Of a stretch of 64,000 bases of DNA, positions 18,697 through 27,567 are shown one piece after another. Position 1 is the stretch's first letter, and each line of letters starts with the position of its first letter. Below the pieces are notes generated by a model. That model saw nothing but the letters and a program-made list of their open reading frames with translations, was not told the DNA's origin and ran no database searches. The position numbers and the translations under genes are program-made. Source of the DNA: Bacteroidales bacterium (GTDB lineage: Bacteria > Bacteroidota > Bacteroidia > Bacteroidales > UBA3824); NCBI GenBank assembly GCA_017541145.1, contig JAFXZT010000091.1:1-64000 (forward strand). The letters are read 5' to 3'.

Positions 18697-19056
18697 TTAT
18701 TTTGTTTCTTCAGAAATTTCTTTTGTTTCTTTCTTAGTTTCTTCCTGAGTAATTGTACCGTCAGCAACAATACAACTCTTTTCTACTGTGATATTTACGT
18801 CTGTGCAAACATTAAGAAGAATTGTAGTATCATATACTGTAACTACTGTACCGTGAATTCCGCCTACGGTCATTACTTTTGAACCGCTTTTGATTTCTTG
18901 ACGGAATTTTTCCATTTCTTTTTGTTTCTTTTGTTGCGGACGCATAATCAAGAAGTAGAAAATGGCAAACATGATTACCATCATAATTATAAAACTCATG
19001 CTACCGTTTTGTCCTTGTACAGGTGCTGCTTGCAATAAAATATTCAATAAATTCAT
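18697..19056 (-). CDS. yajC: Preprotein translocase accessory subunit YajC
   Basis: 119 residues. A single N-terminal membrane span (MSFIIMMVIMFAIFYFLI) is followed by MRPQQKKQKEM, the YajC signature, and the small cytoplasmic domain with GSKVMTVGGIHGTVV. YajC associates with SecDF-YidC in the inner membrane. The C-terminus is Lys/Glu/Thr-rich. Last gene of the nusB-DUF1573-yajC set, an arrangement typical of Bacteroidota. Confidence 0.95.
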   Translation of the reverse strand: MNLLNILLQAAPVQGQNGSMSFIIMMVIMFAIFYFLIMRPQQKKQKEMEKFRQEIKSGSKVMTVGGIHGTVVTVYDTTILLNVCTDVNITVEKSCIVADGTITQEETKKETKEISEETK

Positions 19057-19112
19057 TTTTTGTTCGTGATTAAATATTAGTTAAAAAAAAATTAGTTAGT
19101 GATATTTCTTTT

Positions 19113-19574
19113 TTATTTTACTACCACTTCGCCTGTTATTACAAGATCGAAGATATTGTCTTTGCAGTTGGTAGTTACTTTTATTGTTTTGTACTGAGTG
19201 CCTGATTTTCCGTTGGAATCAAATCTTACTCTTATAGAGCCTGTTCCGTTGGGACTTACAGGACTTCTGTCGTATTCAGGTACAGTACATCCGCATGAAG
19301 TTTCCACCTTTTGGATTATCAGATTTTTGTTGCCGGTGTTTCTGAACTTGAAATCATAACTTGTTTGTTCGCCCTGAAGTATTTTACCAAAGTTGTAAAC
19401 TGCGGTATCAAATTTTATTTCAGGATATCCGTTAACGTCTTCTGTAGTAACAGTTTCAGCAGCTTGTTGCTGATTGTTGTTGTTGCCGCTGCCTGCGCAC
19501 GATACTGTTGCTATTGATGCGCAAAGAGCAAACATCATCAAAAGGTTTTTGTTTTTCATGGTTTTATTCTTCAT
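19113..19574 (-). CDS. DUF1573 domain lipoprotein
   Basis: 153 residues. The signal peptide ends in TVSCAGS, with a predicted lipidated Cys26. The rest is a DUF1573 immunoglobulin-like domain (FDTAVYNFGKILQGEQ, then SCGCTVPEYDRSP). The function is unproven. A second in-frame ATG at 19559 would avoid the 11-base overlap with nusB and give a more usual signal peptide (MKNKNLLMMFALC), so the true start may be there. Confidence 0.9.
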   Translation of the reverse strand: MKNKTMKNKNLLMMFALCASIATVSCAGSGNNNNQQQAAETVTTEDVNGYPEIKFDTAVYNFGKILQGEQTSYDFKFRNTGNKNLIIQKVETSCGCTVPEYDRSPVSPNGTGSIRVRFDSNGKSGTQYKTIKVTTNCKDNIFDLVITGEVVVK

Positions 19575-20526
19575 TAGTGTTTATATTATTTGGCATTTCA
19601 GCGATTTTTTTGATTTTGCCGGTGCTGATTAATTCTGTCACAATTTTGTCGAGTACGCCGTTTACAAATGTGCTGCTCTTTGTGGTTGAATAGTTTTTGG
19701 CAAGTTCAATATATTCGTTGAAAGTTACTTTCAAAGGAATTTCCGGAAACATCTCTACTTCTGACAATGCGGTCTGAAGAATAAGGATGTCGAAAAATGC
19801 GATACGTTCAATATCCCAGTTTTTGGTGTATTCCGAAATTAAATCTTTGTACTTATCGCCTTTCGCAATTGTGGTTCTGAATAATTTGATAACAAAATCG
19901 CGGTCGTCGTCGCTCTTGTACATGCCCGGAAGCGCATAAGAGTTGTCGTAACCGATTTTGTAACGCTCTATTGTTCTCAAAACCATACCGATGATAAACT
20001 CCACAGTATCAATCCAATAGATTGACATCTCTTCGAGAATTTGGTACAACAAATCGCAGTCGTAAATTACGGTTTTGTACATGAAAGAAATTATCTTCTT
20101 GTCATCATCGTAAGTATTGGTTTCCTTGTTCATATATTCAACATACTCATCTGTTTGTTTGAGAGTGTTAAAAATACGTTTAGGAAGTTCCGGATTGTTG
20201 GTCCACGAAAGTTTTGTACTGTTGATACGAGTTTTGAATTGTTCGTTTTCTCTGAACTGGGCAATGAATTTGTTGTTCACAAATTTCAAATTGGGATTTA
20301 AATCCTGTTCTGTGGGACGCAATTTTTGTTTTTGCGTGTTAATTACCTGACGGGCATAGTCGCATACATCGCATCCTAATAACAGTAGGAAAAAGTAAAG
20401 GTCGTATGATTTTTGGATACTATACAACAATTCTTTTTCGGATTTGGCAATATCCAAATCACCGCCTTGATAAAAAGAATAAATAGTTTGCAAGACTTTT
20501 ATTCTCAAAATTCTTCTACTAATCAT
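19564..20526 (-). CDS. nusB: Transcription antitermination factor NusB, long form
   Basis: 320 residues, about twice the E. coli length but normal for Bacteroidota. Starts MISRRILRIKVLQTIYSFYQ and has the conserved C-terminal helices (IERIAFFDILILQTALSEVE; VTFNEYIELAKNYSTTKSST; FVNGVLDKI). NusB with NusE binds boxA RNA and supports rRNA antitermination. First gene of the operon; its 3' end overlaps the annotated start of the DUF1573 gene. Confidence 0.95.
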   Translation of the reverse strand: MISRRILRIKVLQTIYSFYQGGDLDIAKSEKELLYSIQKSYDLYFFLLLLGCDVCDYARQVINTQKQKLRPTEQDLNPNLKFVNNKFIAQFRENEQFKTRINSTKLSWTNNPELPKRIFNTLKQTDEYVEYMNKETNTYDDDKKIISFMYKTVIYDCDLLYQILEEMSIYWIDTVEFIIGMVLRTIERYKIGYDNSYALPGMYKSDDDRDFVIKLFRTTIAKGDKYKDLISEYTKNWDIERIAFFDILILQTALSEVEMFPEIPLKVTFNEYIELAKNYSTTKSSTFVNGVLDKIVTELISTGKIKKIAEMPNNINTNEE

Positions 20527-20555
20527 TGTGAAAAAAAGAGCTAAATAATTCGCTG

Positions 20556-20563
20556 CAAAGTTA
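20556..20563 (-). promoter_or_regulatory. Putative -7 element of the nusB operon
   Basis: TAACTTTG on the minus strand, 30 bases before the nusB ATG. No clear TTG is present at the -33 distance. Confidence 0.5.
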
Positions 20564-20688
20564 ATCTTTTATCGTATTGAATGAAATAAAATTGATGATA
20601 ATTTTCGGTTAAGAAAAAAGAAAATTCAAAATCTTTATTACCTTTACATCCTGAAATAACAATTTGTAAACTAACTTAATTTCATGAA

Positions 20689-21558
20689 ATGGAATATTTT
20701 TTTGATTATACCGGTCAACAATTGCTTGATATGGCACGGGGAAGATATTTGCAACTTGTTGACTATAAGATACCTGTAGAAAGTGTAAGAAATAATGTTG
20801 TAAATTTGTTGCAATATACAATTCATTATCAGCAGCTTTTTATGGATTTTGAGGCGGCGGTAATTATTCTTATGAAACGCGATTCTGCTTTTCCTAAGTC
20901 TTACAAACTTCTCAAAAATATTGATACTGAGTATACTGTGAATTATGTACTTGATACTGCTCATACTTTGATTGCCAATTGTGTTTCTGAAGCTTTTTAT
21001 TCCAAAGTTTTTGAGGATTTAACTTTGAATTATGTTTCGGTTTTACTGAAAGACAATTTTAAGTTTCGTAAAAATTCAACTTCTGATTTTTTGGAACTGC
21101 TTGATTATAAGTCGATGTCAGACGAGCATCTTTACAAATTGCTAAAAGATTGTATCGGTATTCTCAACGAAAGAATTTTGAAATTTGATGAATTATGCAG
21201 CGATTTTGAAAAATCTCATCAGATAAAACTTGATGACAATTCACCTTGTCTTGCCGGATTTTTGGATATCGCACGGGATTTGTTGAATTTGAAAGCCGTA
21301 TCTTTTATATTGTATCAACGTTGGATTCATCATCCTGAAAATGAGAAATTTGCAATTACGATAGAACCGTCTTTTTTGGAAAATATTGCATTTGCGGCTC
21401 TTCGGGCAGAAGTTTACGTTTTGAATATCATTCATGCTTTGTTTTTTTACAATACAATTTCTGTTAACGATTTGATATTCTTTAAGTTGACTCTGCATTG
21501 TTATGACCGTTGCAAGTCGGCTTTCGAGAAAGAAAATACCAAGTTTGATAAGTTTTGA
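20689..21558 (+). CDS. Conserved-looking protein of unknown function, all-helical
   Basis: 289 residues. Not recognised. No signal peptide, no membrane span; the composition is rich in Leu, Asp, Phe and Tyr with long amphipathic helices (for example DFLELLDYKSMSDEHLYKLL). It stands alone between nusB (divergent) and the ACT gene. A TAttaccTTTAC-like stretch at 20637-20646 may serve as promoter. Codon use matches the neighbours, so it is a resident gene. It could be a helical scaffold protein, but nothing in the sequence fixes a role. Confidence 0.75.
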   Translation: MEYFFDYTGQQLLDMARGRYLQLVDYKIPVESVRNNVVNLLQYTIHYQQLFMDFEAAVIILMKRDSAFPKSYKLLKNIDTEYTVNYVLDTAHTLIANCVSEAFYSKVFEDLTLNYVSVLLKDNFKFRKNSTSDFLELLDYKSMSDEHLYKLLKDCIGILNERILKFDELCSDFEKSHQIKLDDNSPCLAGFLDIARDLLNLKAVSFILYQRWIHHPENEKFAITIEPSFLENIAFAALRAEVYVLNIIHALFFYNTISVNDLIFFKLTLHCYDRCKSAFEKENTKFDKF

Positions 21559-21611
21559 TAAAAATTTATGCAGATTTGCAACTAATTTCAGTATTTTTTG
21601 CCAAAATTTAA

Positions 21612-21619
21612 TATCTTTG
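21612..21619 (+). promoter_or_regulatory. Putative -7 element of the ACT/UPF0210 operon
   Basis: TATCTTTG, 23 bases before the ATG at 21643. No strong -33 element was found. Confidence 0.55.
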
Positions 21620-21642
21620 CGGTATTAAAAATCAATATTCCT

Positions 21643-21915
21643 ATGGATAAGACAATTATTACTGTTGTTGGCAAAGATACAGTGGGTATCATTGCAAAAG
21701 TTTGTACATATTTGGCTGAAAACCAAATTAATATTCTCGATATATCTCAGACCATTGTTCAGGGATATTTCAATATGATGATGATTGTTGACATGCAAAA
21801 ATCAATAAAGATTCATGATGATGTTTCGGCTGATCTTAATAATCTTGGTGAACAAATCGGCGTTATCATCAGATGTCAAAAAGAAGAGATTTTCAACAAA
21901 ATGCACCGTATCTAA
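21643..21915 (+). CDS. ACT domain protein (UPF0237 family)
   Basis: 90 residues, a single ACT domain from MDKTIITVVGKDTVGIIAKV on. The frame is open further upstream (to 21598), but the ATG at 21643 gives the family N-terminus and follows the -7 box at the right distance. ACT domains bind small ligands, often amino acids. It lies 24 bases before a UPF0210 gene; the two families are neighbours in many bacteria, so a joint role is likely although unknown. Confidence 0.9.
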   Translation: MDKTIITVVGKDTVGIIAKVCTYLAENQINILDISQTIVQGYFNMMMIVDMQKSIKIHDDVSADLNNLGEQIGVIIRCQKEEIFNKMHRI

Positions 21916-21939
21916 ATAACATCTTTACACGATTCCAAC

Positions 21940-23304
21940 ATGATTAATATATACGAAGTTGCAGAAACCAACGCGATGATTGAACACGAGAATCTTGATG
22001 TACGTACTATCACAATGGGTATCAATCTGTTGGATTGTGCTGATACAAATCTCGAACGCGTTTGTAGAAATATCAAAACCAAAATCGCTTCTTATGCAAA
22101 AGATTTGGTTCAGACCGGTGAATCTATTGCAAGAGAATACGGTATTCCTATCGTAAACAAAAGAGTTTCAATTACTCCGATATCGCTTGTAGGAGCTTCG
22201 GCTTGTCATTCGCCGGAGGATTATGTTAAAATTGCAAAAACTCTTGACGATGTAGCTAAAGAAATCGGTGTTAACTTTTTGGGCGGATATTCTGCCATTG
22301 TTTCCAAAGGGATGTCAAAAAGTGATGAACTTCTTATTCGTTCCATTCCGGAAGCATTGTCTCAAACTGAGAGAATTTGCAGTTCTATAAATGTGGGTTC
22401 TACCAAAACCGGTATCAACATGGACGCTGTAAAACTCATGGGCGAGATTGTAAAAGCTACTGCTGAGCGTACAAAACATTGTGATTCTTTGGGATGTGCA
22501 AAACTTGTAGTTCTTTGCAATGCTCCTGATGACAATCCTTTTATGGCAGGAGCTTTTCACGGAGTTTCTGAGGCAGACGCTATTATAAATGTAGGTGTTT
22601 CGGGACCGGGCGTTGTTAAATACGCTTTGGAGCAATTGGAAAACGCTAATTTCGAGACACTTTGCGAAACAATTAAGAAAACAGCGTTTAAGATTACACG
22701 TGTCGGACAACTTGTAGCTCAAGAGGCATCGCGACGTCTTGGTGTTCCGTTTGGAATTATTGATCTTTCGCTTGCTCCGACTCCTGCTGTTGGAGATTCT
22801 GTTGCTGACATCTTGAAAGCTATCGGACTTGAACAAGCCGGCGCACCGGGTACTACTGCGGCTTTGGCTTTGCTCAACGACCAAGTGAAAAAAGGTGGCG
22901 TTATGGCAAGTTCTTATGTTGGCGGACTTTCCGGAGCTTTTATTCCGGTAAGCGAAGATCAGGGAATGATTGACGCAGTACAGGCCGGCGCTCTTACTAT
23001 TGAGAAACTTGAGGCTATGACATGCGTTTGTTCAGTCGGTTTGGATATGATTGCAATTCCGGGTGACACGCCTGCTTCTACAATTTCCGGTATAATTGCC
23101 GACGAGGCTGCTATCGGTATGGTAAACCAAAAAACTACAGCTGTGAGAATTATTCCTGTAATCGGAAAAACTGTGGGTCAAGAAGTTGACTTCGGCGGAC
23201 TTTTGGGACATGCTCCGATTATGCCGGTTAATAAATTTGATTGTTCAGTATTTGTTAACCGTACCGGTCGTATCCCTGCGCCAATTCACAGTTTCAAAAA
23301 TTAG
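21940..23304 (+). CDS. PFL-family protein UPF0210 (DUF711)
   Basis: 454 residues, full family length. The N-terminus ([18 protein letters not shown]) and the blocks [30 protein letters not shown] and [20 protein letters not shown] are typical of UPF0210. The fold is related to the pyruvate formate-lyase/ribonucleotide reductase barrel, but no glycyl-radical site is evident and the activity is unknown. Operon partner of the ACT protein. It is followed by a structured, terminator-ending RNA region. Confidence 0.92.
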   Translation: MINIYEVAETNAMIEHENLDVRTITMGINLLDCADTNLERVCRNIKTKIASYAKDLVQTGESIAREYGIPIVNKRVSITPISLVGASACHSPEDYVKIAKTLDDVAKEIGVNFLGGYSAIVSKGMSKSDELLIRSIPEALSQTERICSSINVGSTKTGINMDAVKLMGEIVKATAERTKHCDSLGCAKLVVLCNAPDDNPFMAGAFHGVSEADAIINVGVSGPGVVKYALEQLENANFETLCETIKKTAFKITRVGQLVAQEASRRLGVPFGIIDLSLAPTPAVGDSVADILKAIGLEQAGAPGTTAALALLNDQVKKGGVMASSYVGGLSGAFIPVSEDQGMIDAVQAGALTIEKLEAMTCVCSVGLDMIAIPGDTPASTISGIIADEAAIGMVNQKTTAVRIIPVIGKTVGQEVDFGGLLGHAPIMPVNKFDCSVFVNRTGRIPAPIHSFKN

Positions 23305-23326
23305 AGATTTTTTTACAAAAAAGTAT

Positions 23327-23449
23327 AATTCTTCGCCTTTCGTGTGCTAAGAATGGTATCCTAACCTGTGTTGGAGGATTTTTTTAGCGGACAATGATGC
23401 TTATCCGCTGCCATTCTTTTAAGTAACGGATGCGGAGAATTTTTTTTTT
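23327..23449 (+). ncRNA. Candidate structured RNA with four stems and a terminal T-run
   Basis: Four nested or adjacent stems can be drawn by eye. P1: AATTCTTCGC (23327-23336) with GCGGAGAATT (23432-23441), extended by TTCGT (23339-23343) with ACGGA (23426-23430). P2: AAGAATGG (23349-23356) with CCATTCTT (23411-23418), 8 perfect pairs. P3: ATCCT-AAC with GTT-GG-AGGAT (23358-23379). P4: AGCGGA (23386-23391) with TCCGCT (23404-23409). P3 and P4 branch from P2 like a three-way junction, and nine T residues follow P1. It could be the 3' UTR/terminator of the UPF0210 gene or an independent small RNA. It has no SRP or tmRNA signature. Confidence 0.5.
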
Positions 23450-23457
23450 GACTTTTT

Positions 23458-25452
23458 TTATTGTTTTAATCGTTTTACGCTAAGAATTTTATCGCCGGTA
23501 TTCAGCGAGTGAACATATTCCATGCCGTCTACAACGGTTGCAATTACCGATGAAGTGCCGTCCATTATTGTTGCCGGTGCAAGCATGATAAACCATTGAG
23601 TAGCAGTGGAATTGTTTAAGGCTGTAGTAACCAAAGCCACTGTACCTTCGTCGAAAATTACATTTGTCAGTTCGGTCGGAATCATTATCGACATGTTTTC
23701 ATCGTATCCTGTCAGCGAACCTTTGTTTTCAACGTAAGCAGTTGAAATATTTGTGAAACAAGAATTGTCAAAATATTTTTTGTCAACAAGTTTCATAAAG
23801 TTAGAAACCGCGATAGGAGCGTTGTTGATATCCGTTTTCAATACAATTTCGCCTTTTTGAGTGTTGATTGCAATTTTTTCACCCGGATCTATCGTGCAGA
23901 TATATACCCAATCCGGAACATCGCCGATAACATGTTGCGGCGGTGTAATTATTTGTCCGTTAACATCTTTTATGGCTTGAATCAAAATCATATAAGTATC
24001 GGCATCGCGTGGAAGTACGCAGTTGTTGAGAGCTTGATTCAAGAAAAATGTATTGATATAATATTCTGCAATTTCTTTATGATTTGCAATTGCTTTTGCC
24101 GCAAGTGCAACCATTTGTGTATTACCGTTTTGAATTGCTTTTTTGAAAATCAATGCAAATTCTTCTACAAGATTTTCGTTGTAGTTTTTCTTTCTGAATT
24201 TAGAATATTTTTCAAACTCAGGATTTTCGTACATCGCAATCAATGTTTTGATGCCTTCCGTTCTAAGCATCTCATTGTCAGAATAAAAAGATTGATTCTC
24301 AATGAAACTGTAACTTGAAAAATCACATTCCAATGCTCTAAGCAATGCTGTTTTTTCGTAAATATTTTGCGCAACTTCAAAACCGGATTTTATACTTGCA
24401 GAAATATTTTTCTTGTTGTTTGTAAATTTGAGAGCGGCTGCCAAAAGTTGAGTTCTTGTCTGCCAACCCGGCACTTCTCGTGACAATTCCAAATATTCGC
24501 TGCTGTCAGCTTTGATACCTTTGTGATAAAGATATTGTGCCGCGTATGCTGCAATTTTGTCGTCGTAGGATTTGGCTTTTTCTACGATTTCTTGTTTGCA
24601 ATCTTCGTACGGATAATTTTCAAGTGCAATTATGGAATTGATTGTTACTCTGTAATCTGTACTATCGTTTGTTATTATTTCTTTTAGAAAATTTAATGCA
24701 CGTTCGTTGTGACATCTTCCAAAAGCAATTGCAAGATTTTTTCTTGTGTACAGCAATTTACTTGATTGGTAAACTTTTATAAAGTTATCAGTCAGATTAC
24801 CAAAATCAGCATTGCTGATTGCAAAATATTCCGAAGCTATACCGCGAATTTTTTCGTGTATAGTAGTGTCTGTTAATATTTTAATTGCAAATTGAGTAGA
24901 ATTAATTGAGTAAAAGCCTCTTGAAGCCAAATGGCAAAAACCTTTCATTACTCCGGAAATTACAGTAACATCCGAAATAGTATCAGCCACAGCTTCAATT
25001 TTTTCGAGCGCATTTTCAGTTCCGCATTTGCCCAAAGCTTCGTATATTGAGCTAATTACTACATTGTTCTGTTCTTTGCTGAGATCTTCCAAAAGATATT
25101 TTTCACCTGCATTGTGTCCGATTTGACCAATAGTAAAAACGGCAGCTTCTCTTACTTCCTCGTTTGTGTCGGAAAGTAACGAAGCCGCGGCTACGGTCGC
25201 CATGCTGTCTTTCATCGTTCCAACTGCCAGAACTGCTGCTTTGCGATATTCCGGAAACTCGTTGGAGAAAAATTTTATCAATTCGGCTGTGTTTTCTGCA
25301 CATCTGAGTTCATAAATTTTTCTAAGAGTAGCATCTGTGTATATGTTAGTTTCTGCGATGGCGTTTCCATCGTCAGCGGATGTGCGCCTTTCTCCACAAG
25401 ATGAAGTTATCATCATTGATAATACTAATGCGCACATTATCAATATTTTCAT
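23458..25452 (-). CDS. HEAT-repeat lipoprotein with C-terminal cyclophilin-like domain
   Basis: 664 residues. Signal peptide ending ITSSCGERR (lipid-modified Cys19). Residues ~40-480 are HEAT-like helical repeats (VREAAVFTIGQIGHNAGEKY and similar). Residues ~530-660 resemble a cyclophilin-type peptidyl-prolyl isomerase (GEIVLKTDINNAPIAVSNFM, then DEGTVALVTTALNN, then GTSSVIATVVDGMEYVHSLN). The catalytic blocks normally reading FHRVI-FMIQGGD are replaced by FTNISTAYVENKGSL, so isomerase activity is doubtful. Probably an envelope lipoprotein for protein binding or folding; no operon partner. Confidence 0.8.
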   Translation of the reverse strand: MKILIMCALVLSMMITSSCGERRTSADDGNAIAETNIYTDATLRKIYELRCAENTAELIKFFSNEFPEYRKAAVLAVGTMKDSMATVAAASLLSDTNEEVREAAVFTIGQIGHNAGEKYLLEDLSKEQNNVVISSIYEALGKCGTENALEKIEAVADTISDVTVISGVMKGFCHLASRGFYSINSTQFAIKILTDTTIHEKIRGIASEYFAISNADFGNLTDNFIKVYQSSKLLYTRKNLAIAFGRCHNERALNFLKEIITNDSTDYRVTINSIIALENYPYEDCKQEIVEKAKSYDDKIAAYAAQYLYHKGIKADSSEYLELSREVPGWQTRTQLLAAALKFTNNKKNISASIKSGFEVAQNIYEKTALLRALECDFSSYSFIENQSFYSDNEMLRTEGIKTLIAMYENPEFEKYSKFRKKNYNENLVEEFALIFKKAIQNGNTQMVALAAKAIANHKEIAEYYINTFFLNQALNNCVLPRDADTYMILIQAIKDVNGQIITPPQHVIGDVPDWVYICTIDPGEKIAINTQKGEIVLKTDINNAPIAVSNFMKLVDKKYFDNSCFTNISTAYVENKGSLTGYDENMSIMIPTELTNVIFDEGTVALVTTALNNSTATQWFIMLAPATIMDGTSSVIATVVDGMEYVHSLNTGDKILSVKRLKQ

Positions 25453-25563
25453 AGTTTAATATGTAAAGTAATGTAGTTCAGTAAAAAACATTTTCACCTG
25501 TAAATTACAATAAGCGTTCCAAAAGGGAAAAGATACGGAAATAAAAAATAATTATTTAAAGTT

Positions 25564-25595
25564 TTGGTGATTAATAAAATTTTTTGTTATCTTTG
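25564..25595 (+). promoter_or_regulatory. Promoter of the PAS-GAF histidine kinase
   Basis: TTG (25564-25566), 21 nt, TATCTTTG (25588-25595), with the ATG 20 bases downstream. Confidence 0.8.
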
Positions 25596-25614
25596 AGCGG
25601 ACATATTTACTAAA

Positions 25615-27552
25615 ATGGGAATACTAAGTAGCAACATATCTTCACAATTAATTCAGCCTGGTGATTCTATTAATAACCAGTTAGTCAATTATTTAATTGA
25701 TTCTCACGAAGATAATATACTCTTCTGTCGCAAGGATAATTATGCTATCATTGCTGCAAACGAGTCGTCTACTCATATTTTTGCAGATGACAGACATAAA
25801 ATTATTGGCAAAAATATTTTCGAACTTTTGCCTTTTACTACTCCAGCGTCTGTAATTGAGCAGATTAGCAAACTCGAACAAGACGGATTAGTAGATGTAA
25901 ATATTTCAACTTCTGATGATAATGTATACAATTTAAAAGTTTCGCTTTTTTATGAAAAATTGCTTTTCGTAATTAAGAATCTTAGCAAGAAATCCGGAAA
26001 TTTGGAAGAAAACAGTTTTAAAATGCTGTTTGAAAATATGTCCTCCGGCTTTATTTACATGAAAGCAATTGCAAATGACGAAGGTGAAATTGTTGATCAT
26101 CATATTTTGGATGTAAACTCCACTTTTGAAATTCTTTTCAATGTAGAGAGAAGTGAAGTTCTCGGAAAAAAACTTTCTGAAGTTGTGTCTTTTATGGATG
26201 ATATTTTGATAAAAATCTTGGCAAAAACTTCACGTTCAGGTAGTTCGTATTCTGATAATTTCTTTTTCAAACCGTTGAAAAAGCATTTTGAGGTTCGTAC
26301 ATATTCACCGCGAAAAGGATATTCTGCTGCGGTTTTCAATGATATTAAAGCCGAAATGGAAATTCGTAACGACTTGATTGTCAAAAACGAAATTTCAAAA
26401 GCTTTTGCTTTGGGACATAATACCGATCTTTATAAAGTAGTTTTGAATTTGGTGTTGAAAGCTACCAACAGTCCTTACGGATATATCGGTTATTTGTCTA
26501 ACAAAGGTGATATCGTATGTTTTGCCTGCAACGATGATAAAATTCAAGTGGTGGTTGATGAGCATGGCAACGAGCGTATTGTTGATATAAGTTCCATGAT
26601 ATCAAGTCATTGTATTGCTTCAAAAAAACAGGAAATAGGTTCTGGATTGCATAAACATATTCTTTCAACTCCTGTTATTGACAATGATAAAGTAATCGGT
26701 TTGATTGGAACTGCCGGTGCTGTTAATAATTACAATCAAAAGGCAAAGAGTTTTATACAAGGTTTGGCAAATTATATTTCACCGCTTATGGCTGCTGAAA
26801 TCAAGGATCGTAATTATCGCCGTGACCTTGTGGAAGCTAAGGAGCGTGCCGAGGAAAACGAAAAGTTGAAATCGTCGTTCCTTGCAAATATTTCTCACGA
26901 AATCAGAACTCCAATGAACGGAATTACAGGATTTTGTGAACTTTTGGCTAAGGCGGACAACCTTACTGAAAAACAGCAAAAATATATCTCTATTATTATT
27001 AAGTCTTCTCGTCAGCTTTTGCATATCGTGGAAGATATTATGGATATGTCAAAACTTCAGACTCAGCAGGCAAAGTTGAATGTAGCACCGCTTCATCTCA
27101 ACAAAATGCTTGATGAAATTGAAATTATGATGTCGGCTATTTCTAATGAAAAACATATCGAACTTGTTGTAAATAAAGGTCTTGCCGATGATGCAGCTTA
27201 TATTTATGCCGATAGTTACAAACTGAAAAAAATTCTTGAGTCGTTGATTTCCAACGGTATTAAATTTACAAATGTTGGTAGTGTCTCGTTCGGATATCAA
27301 TTGGAAGACGACAGTTTGGTATTTAAAGTTGCTGATACAGGCATTGGTATTCGTAAGGAGCTTCATGAAGGCATTTTTTCATCATTCCGTCAAGCCGAAA
27401 ATCTTATGGAACGCAAATATAGCGGAGTCGGTATCGGACTCTCCATCAGCAAAGGTTTTGTGGATTTGATGAATGGTAAAATTTGGCTTGAGTCCGAACC
27501 TGGTAACGGCTCTACTTTCTTTGTAAAAATTAAGTACGATCCTGTCAATTAA
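25615..27552 (+). CDS. PAS/GAF sensor histidine kinase
   Basis: 645 residues, soluble. N-terminal PAS at ~30-125, a second PAS at ~140-255, a GAF-like domain at ~265-395 (SPYGYIGYLSNKGDIVCFAC; VIDNDKVIGLIGTAGAV), a short coiled coil, then a complete kinase core. The core has NISHEIRTPMN with His428, N-box LISNGIKFTN, G1 DTGIGI, F-box FSSFRQAENL and G2 YSGVGIGLSIS. No receiver domain. Monocistronic with its own promoter; the response regulator is not nearby. Confidence 0.92.
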   Translation: MGILSSNISSQLIQPGDSINNQLVNYLIDSHEDNILFCRKDNYAIIAANESSTHIFADDRHKIIGKNIFELLPFTTPASVIEQISKLEQDGLVDVNISTSDDNVYNLKVSLFYEKLLFVIKNLSKKSGNLEENSFKMLFENMSSGFIYMKAIANDEGEIVDHHILDVNSTFEILFNVERSEVLGKKLSEVVSFMDDILIKILAKTSRSGSSYSDNFFFKPLKKHFEVRTYSPRKGYSAAVFNDIKAEMEIRNDLIVKNEISKAFALGHNTDLYKVVLNLVLKATNSPYGYIGYLSNKGDIVCFACNDDKIQVVVDEHGNERIVDISSMISSHCIASKKQEIGSGLHKHILSTPVIDNDKVIGLIGTAGAVNNYNQKAKSFIQGLANYISPLMAAEIKDRNYRRDLVEAKERAEENEKLKSSFLANISHEIRTPMNGITGFCELLAKADNLTEKQQKYISIIIKSSRQLLHIVEDIMDMSKLQTQQAKLNVAPLHLNKMLDEIEIMMSAISNEKHIELVVNKGLADDAAYIYADSYKLKKILESLISNGIKFTNVGSVSFGYQLEDDSLVFKVADTGIGIRKELHEGIFSSFRQAENLMERKYSGVGIGLSISKGFVDLMNGKIWLESEPGNGSTFFVKIKYDPVN

Positions 27553-27567
27553 ATTTCCGCTACTCCT

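Noticed and set aside
23327-23449. SRP RNA, tmRNA or a known riboswitch
   Set aside because: The SRP tetraloop region (GGAAG with AGCAGC) and the tmRNA tRNA-like ends are absent, and it lies downstream of genes rather than before one.
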